Assembly (NCBI GenBank): GCA_041485845.1 | Contig: JBGPKH010000239.1 | Coordinates: forward strand, 1-11,816 | Direction of reading: 5' to 3' | Origin: OMOG01 sp041485845 | Lineage (GTDB): Bacteria > Acidobacteriota > Terriglobia > Bryobacterales > Bryobacteraceae | Length of the DNA stretch: 11,816 nt | Shown: piece after piece, positions 7,801 through 11,816 of the stretch | Layout of the letters: every line of letters begins with the position of its first letter | How positions within the stretch are numbered: position 1 is the stretch's first letter | Notes under the pieces: model-generated | Told to the model about the DNA's origin: nothing | Databases searched by the model: none | The model's input: only the letters and a program-made list of their open reading frames with translations | Made by a program: the position numbers and the translations under genes

Positions 7801-8764
7801 TGTTGTACCAGCCTGTGCCCGTCATGTTCCGGCCCGCGACGCCCACCGGAATCTGCACTCCGTTCACCAGCAGCGTGATTACGCCCTGCATCTCGCCGAT
7901 TCCCAGCAGCGCCTCCATGCGTGTGAGGTTTCCGTCATTGCGCGCGAAGACCACCAGCGGCTGATACCACGCCGTGCCGTACACCATCGGGACGAAGTCG
8001 TTGTACCGGGCCTGGTTCACCGACAGGGCCGACGTCGACCAGTCCTTCCCATACGCGCGCACAGCGATCGCCGGCGGCACGAACTCCAGCCCGCCGAAGC
8101 GCGTCAGCATGCCGCGCGCCTGGCAGTCGGACCGCGTGTACCCGCAGGAAGTGAACGGCGCGCCGTTGTCCAGGTTTCCCCGCCCGCCTGCGACCCCGGC
8201 CGAATAGCCGCAGCGGTAATAGCGCGAATACTTGCCGTTCACTCCCCCATCGACCGCCTCGGTCCGCTGGGCTTCCGTCGCCGGAAAATCCCACGGACAC
8301 CTGCGTTGTACGCGCACCTGCGGCAGCAGCAGCCGCTGCAGGTTCATGCGATTCGCTGCGGTCAGCCGGAACGTCGATTCCTTGATTTCATCGGGCGCGT
8401 TGCAGATTCCCTGAAACACCACCACCGTGTCGGTGAGCGGCGCGTTGTTGCGCAGGTCGTAGAACAGAAACCCCGCCGTCAGCCGCGCGCCCTTCCATCC
8501 CGTGGCGCGCTCGATCTCCGAAAAATGCGAATCGGCGTTCGCCAGCACGATCGAGATCCTGGGACTCCCGTCCACGCCCTGGTCGGACGCCGTCTGGATG
8601 TCGAAGCTGCTGTGCTGGATGACGCGGGCCGCGTACTCCGTCGCGCCCACCGTCACCTGGTGCGTGCTCCACGATTCCGTCTGCCCGTTGGCCAGCACGC
8701 AGTCGAACACCAGGAGCGGCGTGTCCGTGACCGCCTGCTCCTTCAAACTAGAGGTGCTTTGCAT
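4883..8764 (-). CDS. Tail tip protein: gpL-like domain fused to gpJ-like baseplate hub
   Basis: The protein has 1293 residues. Residues 15-225 look like the minor tail protein L/DUF2163 type: a beta-rich start, then RRCPWDF and four cysteines (156, 185, 207, 214). This resembles the set that holds an Fe-S cluster in lambda gpL. Residues 395-490 resemble the tip attachment protein J family (NPAWILLDVLRRAG, DLASFAAAAAFCD, RFQCNLVLQNRRSCGDI). Residues 548-650 continue the hub with IRPGDLITVTYL. After this come a fibronectin-like module (743-840), a segment with RITRGHGAGQERTIS (897-910), a VTRGIDGT segment (1099-1106), and a C-terminal beta domain with GLRTLSGGQ. It would close the tail tube and begin the fibre. 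No lambda K (peptidase) or I gene separates the two halves. It overlaps the previous gene by 17 bases. Confidence 0.87.
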   Translation of the reverse strand: MQSTSSLKEQAVTDTPLLVFDCVLANGQTESWSTHQVTVGATEYAARVIQHSSFDIQTASDQGVDGSPRISIVLANADSHFSEIERATGWKGARLTAGFLFYDLRNNAPLTDTVVVFQGICNAPDEIKESTFRLTAANRMNLQRLLLPQVRVQRRCPWDFPATEAQRTEAVDGGVNGKYSRYYRCGYSAGVAGGRGNLDNGAPFTSCGYTRSDCQARGMLTRFGGLEFVPPAIAVRAYGKDWSTSALSVNQARYNDFVPMVYGTAWYQPLVVFARNDGNLTRMEALLGIGEMQGVITLLVNGVQIPVGVAGRNMTGTGWYNIETLGTRDGAFDPNFTDAGGQPAGDPYGSMAYLSVVVPNSLNNGASLPTVKVLAQGLKAPVYAADGTYVSDQFSSNPAWILLDVLRRAGWSASEIDLASFAAAAAFCDQTIASTDLNGNAIAIPRFQCNLVLQNRRSCGDIVRGVRNTGRLYLTYGNAGLLQLHVENTAALERPSKPEWSNSQSVWNGGWPSYEFGDGSNGYSGIMRLANGAPSVAVTSRGIADTPNALTVEFQDALNGYQQDSYQMADPNDARLTGQQVSATLPALGLPNYDQAARILKFTLDKSIRGNTYIQFETSVKSFGIRPGDLITVTYLKEGFNRQPFRVQKISPATNYRTSTIAAQIHDDAWYADTNGQVTSPSGTVQQGNPGVGLPRPLMGTELDVNGDIQFGVGESAATSSDGTVETSVTVSFVSPAIVQACSLGVPLVSLAATIGTGGTLNGGQTFYYAVAGADGAGGESGLSFIVAASTLSDGSSVTLSGLSFPSATSAFHVYRGATPAQLYRIASDQPMATQFTDTGLLDQLVAAPDANFDHANFYWRMELQPESAAAVHSSNTAGNGTLQMTVNRYRGMVARITRGHGAGQERTISANTATTLTVSPAWSIAPDATSFFVVAESGWRFGALAKSSPVQFAIPNQAGETVQISGRAANVNDMESTAELSTVTRWQIGGSGAGGGDSDFPPAPFFGMSADPRGGTAILSGVSFTDLTNTRSISSATLTMHYWDELQGKPALALAGVVAAGDTTLTLNSAGSAQVGALIQLDAEVMRVEQNNGTQYSVTRGIDGTQAAAHAAQTPVYTLANLTVIAPFPPDFFGSPYSGSWSFPIPAPDIRIASAELRVTNGRGNSAARSIYLTNNDDCGLRTLSGGQYSIQVNGYLAVDQSVAPAIVMEASHAVRDLFAILGTAADAAVQVQLNVNGASYCTLSFAAGMIVSNSVSGLTLPPLVSGAKLTLSVLSAGQVNPGADLTVLVRL

Positions 8765-9509
8765 AGTAGACACTCACCGTGCAGGAATGTTGATTCACGC
8801 CCGTCGCCGTAATTGTGAGGACGTCGTCGCGCAGCCGCGCGCCTTCATAGACGCCGCCCGTGGTCGAGGCCTTATATGCCGACGCTCCGGCCTGCGGCTC
8901 CGCCTGCATGCCGTTGACGTCGATGGACAGGCCGGCCGGCACTTCCAACCCGAACGCAATCGACTCCTGCGCAGGGTCTCCACTGGCCGCAAATTTGATT
9001 CGCGACCAATAGCTGTTGACCGTGCGGCCGGCCCGCTGGTTCCCGAAAAGCATGGTCACTTGCGAGGTCTGCGACGACCGCACATACGCGCTGAAGCAGT
9101 ACAGGTATCCCGCCGGTGCGGCGATCGTCTGCGAAATGTTCTGCGCGCCGCCGCCCGTGTTGCTGAGATGCCAGGTGCCCGGCCCGCCCGAAAGCGACAA
9201 CAACGGACCGCGAACCCACACGGCATTGTCCAACTGGTCGCTCCGGGCTAACAGGTTGGAAGTCGGATCGAGGAACGTGAAGGTGTTCAGGGTGCCTTCG
9301 GCCGCCGTGAAGAACTGCTGAATCACGGCCAGCTCGGCATCGCTCAGTTGCGAATATTCCAGAATCCACTCCGTAAATTCTCCCGGCGGGTCGGCGAGCT
9401 TGATCGAGCTTCCGTCCGCCATGACATTCACGGCCGTCCGCATGCGCCGCCGTTTGCGCACCGGAAAGTGGCTCAGAGCCCCGGTGCCGAGTTGTGGGTA
9501 TGCCAGCAT
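8748..9509 (-). CDS. Minor tail protein: distal-tail domain plus lectin-like jelly roll
   Basis: The protein has 253 residues. The first ~85 residues are a paralogue of the gene just upstream: W48, QL (54-55), E59, QFF (65-67), G72, F77, F79 and DP (81-82) sit at identical positions. From about residue 85, a jelly-roll of the type common in tail appendages begins with NLLARSDQLDNAVW and includes CFSAYVRSS (138-146) and IDVNGMQAEPQAGASAY (196-212). Such domains are thought to bind sugars. The start at 9509 is supported by GAGG six bases upstream and by the stop of the previous gene two bases away (TAAACATG). It is probably a Dit/gpM-like ring component with an added receptor-binding or decoration domain. 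Confidence 0.78.
   Translation of the reverse strand: MLAYPQLGTGALSHFPVRKRRRMRTAVNVMADGSSIKLADPPGEFTEWILEYSQLSDAELAVIQQFFTAAEGTLNTFTFLDPTSNLLARSDQLDNAVWVRGPLLSLSGGPGTWHLSNTGGGAQNISQTIAAPAGYLYCFSAYVRSSQTSQVTMLFGNQRAGRTVNSYWSRIKFAASGDPAQESIAFGLEVPAGLSIDVNGMQAEPQAGASAYKASTTGGVYEGARLRDDVLTITATGVNQHSCTVSVYYAKHL
8773..8778 (-). promoter_or_regulatory. Shine-Dalgarno site of the hub gene
   Basis: GGTGAG on the minus strand, eight bases before the ATG at 8764. It lies inside the end of the upstream gene. A GTG at 8773 is also in frame but overlaps this site, so the ATG is preferred. Confidence 0.5.
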
Positions 9510-9511
9510 GT

Positions 9512-9871
9512 TTATCCTCGGTTCTCGACGATGGTCAACGACGTCGTGCCATCCATTTCCGCCAGCGACGTGGCGTTCAGCTCGTCCGATCCCAGGCTGC
9601 AGCTCAGGTACACTTCGCCATCCCACGGATCGGTAAACGCGAAACGGGCGAACACCCCCTGGTCGGCGGCGAAGAACTGTTCGAGGGAGGCCATTTCGCC
9701 TTCATCGAGCTGGTCCAGCCGGATTTCCCAGCGGCGCAGCGGCCGTGCGCAGTCCCGGTACCGCTGCTCCGTTCCATCCAGAAACCGGATCGCCTGGTTC
9801 CTAAACTTCAGAAGCTTCTTCGCCGGATACTGCGCCACGGCCGTGGTTTTGAGATTGGGAAAGGTAATCAT
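9512..9871 (-). CDS. Distal tail (Dit/gpM/DUF2460-like) protein
   Basis: The protein has 119 residues. The pattern RRWEIRLDQL...QFFAADQG...FAFTDPWDG is like the small tail-tip proteins (DUF2460, lambda gpM) that link the tail tube to the hub. The order tape measure, Dit-like, L-like agrees. The start is the ATG at 9871, three bases after the tape-measure stop (TGACTATG). A TTG two codons earlier is possible. The ribosome site is weak, so translation is probably coupled to the tape measure gene. The exact family is inferred from pattern and position, not from a search. Confidence 0.75.
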   Translation of the reverse strand: MITFPNLKTTAVAQYPAKKLLKFRNQAIRFLDGTEQRYRDCARPLRRWEIRLDQLDEGEMASLEQFFAADQGVFARFAFTDPWDGEVYLSCSLGSDELNATSLAEMDGTTSLTIVENRG

Positions 9872-9873
9872 AG

Positions 9874-10794
9874 TCAAAGCTCGCTCACCACATCATTCAG
9901 TGAATTCAGATTGAGCATCGCCTCGCGGACCGCGGCGGCGATATCGCTACTCCGGTCGAGGAACGACCGCGCATCCATGGCCTGCACATTCACCGTGATC
10001 TGCGGCGGTGCAGGGGGGGCGCTGGCCGCGGGGGTGGCGGCGCCATAGGCCCGCGGCATCCCTGTCTGGTCGTAGTCGGCGAGGGCGACTCCCGAGTTCG
10101 TATCCGCCCCCTGAAACGCGATCGATGGCGGCATGGCATACTTCACCAGCGGCGCCGGCTCCGGCGAATCGCCGCCACCGAACAGGCCCAGCAATCCGCC
10201 GATCAGCGGGACCAGCCCGAGCCCGCTTTTCAGAACGGTCGAAGCGATCGATTCCACGGTGCTGCCGATCCCGCCCGAATGGCCCGATTGCGCGCCCTGT
10301 ATCGCGCCAATCAACGGCACCGTGCCAAAAACGTTTTGCAGCAACTTCGAGGCGATGGACTCGACGGACCCGACGGTGCTCGTCGTGGCGGGGCTTGCGG
10401 TGGGACCGGCGGTCTCCGCCGCCGGTCTTGGGACCGTGATCGGCGGTTCGGGCAACGGCGCATACGTTCCGGGCGCACCCGCCGGCCCGGTACCAGGCGG
10501 GGGCAACGCATTTGGCGGCACTGGCGAATCGCTCTCAGGCGCAATCGTCCTGGCCGGCTCACTGGCGCCGCGATCCGCAAACCACGCCGGCAGCATCGCG
10601 GTCGCAGGTGGCGTCCCAGTTGCGTAAAGCGGGTCCCCTTTCGGCGCCGCCACGCGATCCATCACCTTCGCGATCTTCGCGACCGCACCGGCCAGCTCTT
10701 CGCTGGCATCGATCATCGGATCCAGGCTCGACGGCTGGCCGCCCGATATCGCGACGAACGTTTCATAGAGCTTCTCTTGTGTTGTGTTGGGCAT
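9874..10794 (-). CDS. Short tail tape measure protein
   Basis: The protein has 306 residues. It has a helical N-terminus (1-50), a Pro/Ala-rich linker (50-140), and two related hydrophobic segments, GSVESIASKLLQNVFGTVPLIG (142-163, with an IGA extension) and its relative at 178-205. Each carries VESIAS and VPLIG. After a Pro-rich stretch the C-terminus ITVNVQAMDARSFLDRSS...AVREAMLN..SLNDVV resembles tape-measure ends. Tape measure length sets tail length at roughly 0.15 nm per residue, so the tail would be at most about 46 nm, close to gene-transfer-agent tails and shorter than lambda's. The start has GGAG seven bases upstream and overlaps the previous frame by 32 bases. Confidence 0.75.
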   Translation of the reverse strand: MPNTTQEKLYETFVAISGGQPSSLDPMIDASEELAGAVAKIAKVMDRVAAPKGDPLYATGTPPATAMLPAWFADRGASEPARTIAPESDSPVPPNALPPPGTGPAGAPGTYAPLPEPPITVPRPAAETAGPTASPATTSTVGSVESIASKLLQNVFGTVPLIGAIQGAQSGHSGGIGSTVESIASTVLKSGLGLVPLIGGLLGLFGGGDSPEPAPLVKYAMPPSIAFQGADTNSGVALADYDQTGMPRAYGAATPAASAPPAPPQITVNVQAMDARSFLDRSSDIAAAVREAMLNLNSLNDVVSEL

Positions 10795-11475
10795 TGTGCA
10801 TCTCCGCGGCCAGCGCCTTTTCCAAAATCACGAATGCTTCCACCTGCCTCGCGGTCAGTTCCGCGAAGTCCATTCCGCCGAGCCGCCGCCGCACGAAGAA
10901 TTCCTCGACCAGCGTCTGGCTCCCGGCGGTGATATACGACTTGGGGCAGGTCCTCAACGAGACCTGGCGTCTCACCCAAACCAATGGCGCGTCCACATCA
11001 TCGGCGTGATTCAACCACCCGCACCGGCGTTTCTTTTCCAGGCCGGACCTCCGGCACGCGTCGCAATTCCAGCCGGCCTGGTTGGAATACTGAAAGTGGA
11101 ATGCGACTAGGAGTTTTTTCGTTCTTCCTCGCTGAGTCCCGTTTCCGCGCGCACCGCGGCCAGCGCTTCGCGGAACAGATCTTCAGGCCCCGCCTCCGCC
11201 AGCGATTCGGGCGACGCCTCGGCGCCATCCACCTGGAGCCCCGAGACCGAGCGCAGCCCCCACGCCAGAAACAGGCGGTCGATCTCCGCCTGGAGCATCG
11301 CCGCATCCATGCGGTCGCCGGGCTCCTTGCCCGCTTCCAAGAACTCCATGCGCCGCGCCAACTCCCGGACCCGGCGCATCAATTCGACGCGCCGCCCGAA
11401 CGACATCCGCGCGACCGCGAACGCCACCCCGGGAGCCACCCGCGACTCCACCACCGTCACACTTTCGTAAGTCAT
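10763..11475 (-). CDS. Tail assembly chaperone G-T frameshift fusion (predicted)
   Basis: This is the predicted product of a -1 shift at 11113-11119: 121 residues of the G-like protein, then 116 residues read in the -1 frame, 237 in all. The extension is open from the slip site to the stop at 10763 and has GC-rich third positions (26 of the first 33 codons). It contains Cys138, Cys141 and Cys152 (NCDAC...RRC) and Cys177, then a helical segment DFAELTARQVEAFVILEKAL. The only possible starts for the extension alone are a TTG at 11014 and later codons, downstream of the first three cysteines. In lambda, G and GT chaperones recruit tail tube subunits to the tape measure. The position directly before the tape measure gene is the expected one. 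Confidence 0.7.
11107..11475 (-). CDS. Tail assembly chaperone, G-like unshifted product
   Basis: The protein has 122 residues, starting at MTYESVTVVE. It is charged and helical: SFGRRVELMRRVRELARRME (25-44), a middle AEIDRLFLAWGLRSVSGL (63-80), then EDLFREALAAVRAETGLSEEE before the stop. This size and composition, plus its place before the extension frame and the tape measure, match the gpG class. The start ATG at 11475 has GAGG six bases upstream. A much longer in-frame reading to 11805 runs through tandem repeats and is rejected. Other possibilities are an unrelated small tail protein, but synteny argues for the chaperone. Confidence 0.72.
   Translation of the reverse strand: MTYESVTVVESRVAPGVAFAVARMSFGRRVELMRRVRELARRMEFLEAGKEPGDRMDAAMLQAEIDRLFLAWGLRSVSGLQVDGAEASPESLAEAGPEDLFREALAAVRAETGLSEEERKNS
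11113..11119 (-). promoter_or_regulatory. -1 ribosomal frameshift site (slippery heptamer)
   Basis: The heptamer A AAA AAC is in the correct phase (CGA AAA AAC), one codon before the 0-frame TAG. Slippage by -1 joins the G-like frame to the open extension. An SD-like GAGGA lies at 11126-11130, six bases upstream, as in bacterial signals such as dnaX. A 6-bp hairpin (ATTCCA/TGGAAT, 11066-11088) lies 24 bases downstream and may be too far to help. Confidence 0.7.
11126..11130 (-). promoter_or_regulatory. Internal SD-like frameshift stimulator
   Basis: GAGGA inside the G-like coding frame (codons GAG GAA), six bases before the slippery heptamer. Pairing of such a site with 16S rRNA in the elongating ribosome promotes -1 slippage in known cases. 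Here it is inferred. Confidence 0.45.
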
Positions 11476-11816
11476 CGTGAACCTCGTGTCTGCACTCCGC
11501 GCCCCGCCCCGCGGCGGGCGGCCCCCCTGCGGCCACAGCAGGAGGCTGTTCCCGCATCCCGCGGCCGTTCTGTGGGCCGAGAGCCGTCCTGGGATTTCCC
11601 GGCTCCGAAACTGTTCCCGCGGCCCGAGACCGCTTCTGGCTCGCGGCCGCCACCGGCGCGAAACACGCTCGGCCCTGCGGCCGTCCGCGGGGCCCGAGAC
11701 CGCTTCTGGCTCGCGGCCGCTACCGGCGCGAAACACACTCGGCCTGCGGCCGTCCGCGGGGCCCGAGACCGCTTCTGGCTCGCGGCCGCCACCGGCGCGA
11801 AACACGCTCGGCCTGC
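11476..11816. other. Gene-free GC-rich stretch with tandem repeats
   Basis: No convincing gene is present. Open frames here are low-complexity readings of a repeat. It separates the chaperone gene from whatever lies to the right and is cut by the window end. Confidence 0.6.
11621..11816. repeat. Tandem repeat of 69-70 bp units
   Basis: Copies start at 11621, 11691 and 11760 with GGCCCGAGAC. The units are 70, 69 and at least 57 bases long, the last one truncated by the window end. Copies 1 and 2 differ by two substitutions and one deleted C. That single-base change breaks any reading frame across the copies, which argues for non-coding sequence. A unit contains a small hairpin CGGCC-tgc-GGCCG. 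A decayed further copy seems to lie at about 11560-11612 (GCGGCCGTTCTGTGGG). Confidence 0.85.

Noticed and set aside
11476..11805. N-terminal extension of the G-like chaperone through the tandem repeats
   Set aside because: The repeat units differ by one base in length, so the frame changes between copies. A good ribosome site precedes the ATG at 11475.
11621..11816. CRISPR array
   Set aside because: The units are contiguous 69-70 bp copies without unique spacers, so this is a simple tandem repeat.

Overview
The window is GC-rich with dense, mostly coupled minus-strand genes. It looks like a prophage-type tail module joined to ordinary chromosomal sequence. GC-rich composition, the hydrolase and hicBA types, and the style of the beta-rich tail proteins suggest a soil Acidobacteriota of the Solibacter/Bryobacter type. 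That assignment is from general familiarity and is tentative.

Left flank (1-2189). A secreted alpha/beta hydrolase is encoded on the minus strand (59-982). It is followed by a 523-base gene-free stretch and a HicB/HicA toxin-antitoxin pair on the plus strand (1506-1942). The pair lies between two imperfect direct repeats (1135-1164 and 2016-2045, 26/30 identical). A sequence resembling the T-loop and CCA end of a tRNA lies at 2129-2152, about 40 bases before the end of the tail module, and is a candidate integration scar.

Tail module (2190-11475, all minus strand, read right to left). The order matches the distal tail block of a lambda-like siphophage or a gene transfer agent. It runs: a G-type tail assembly chaperone with a strong candidate -1 frameshift into a T-like extension; a very short tape measure protein; two adjacent paralogous distal-tail proteins, the second carrying a lectin-like jelly roll; a 1293-residue fusion of a gpL-like four-cysteine domain with a gpJ-like hub; and an 897-residue fibre or sheath-like protein with a TIM-barrel-like C-terminal region. 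Genes overlap or are separated by a few bases, so they are probably one transcript with coupled translation. Head, terminase, connector, major tail and lysis genes are not in the window and would lie to the right.

Right edge (11476-11816). There is no convincing gene here. It holds nearly three copies of a 69-70 bp GC-rich tandem repeat and one decayed copy, cut by the window end.

The most notable points are the frameshift signal (A AAA AAC with an upstream Shine-Dalgarno-like GAGGA and an open -1 frame whose Cys motif precedes any start codon), the L-J fusion, the internal duplication of a sheath-type beta domain inserted into the TIM-barrel protein, and the repeat-flanked hicBA cassette.
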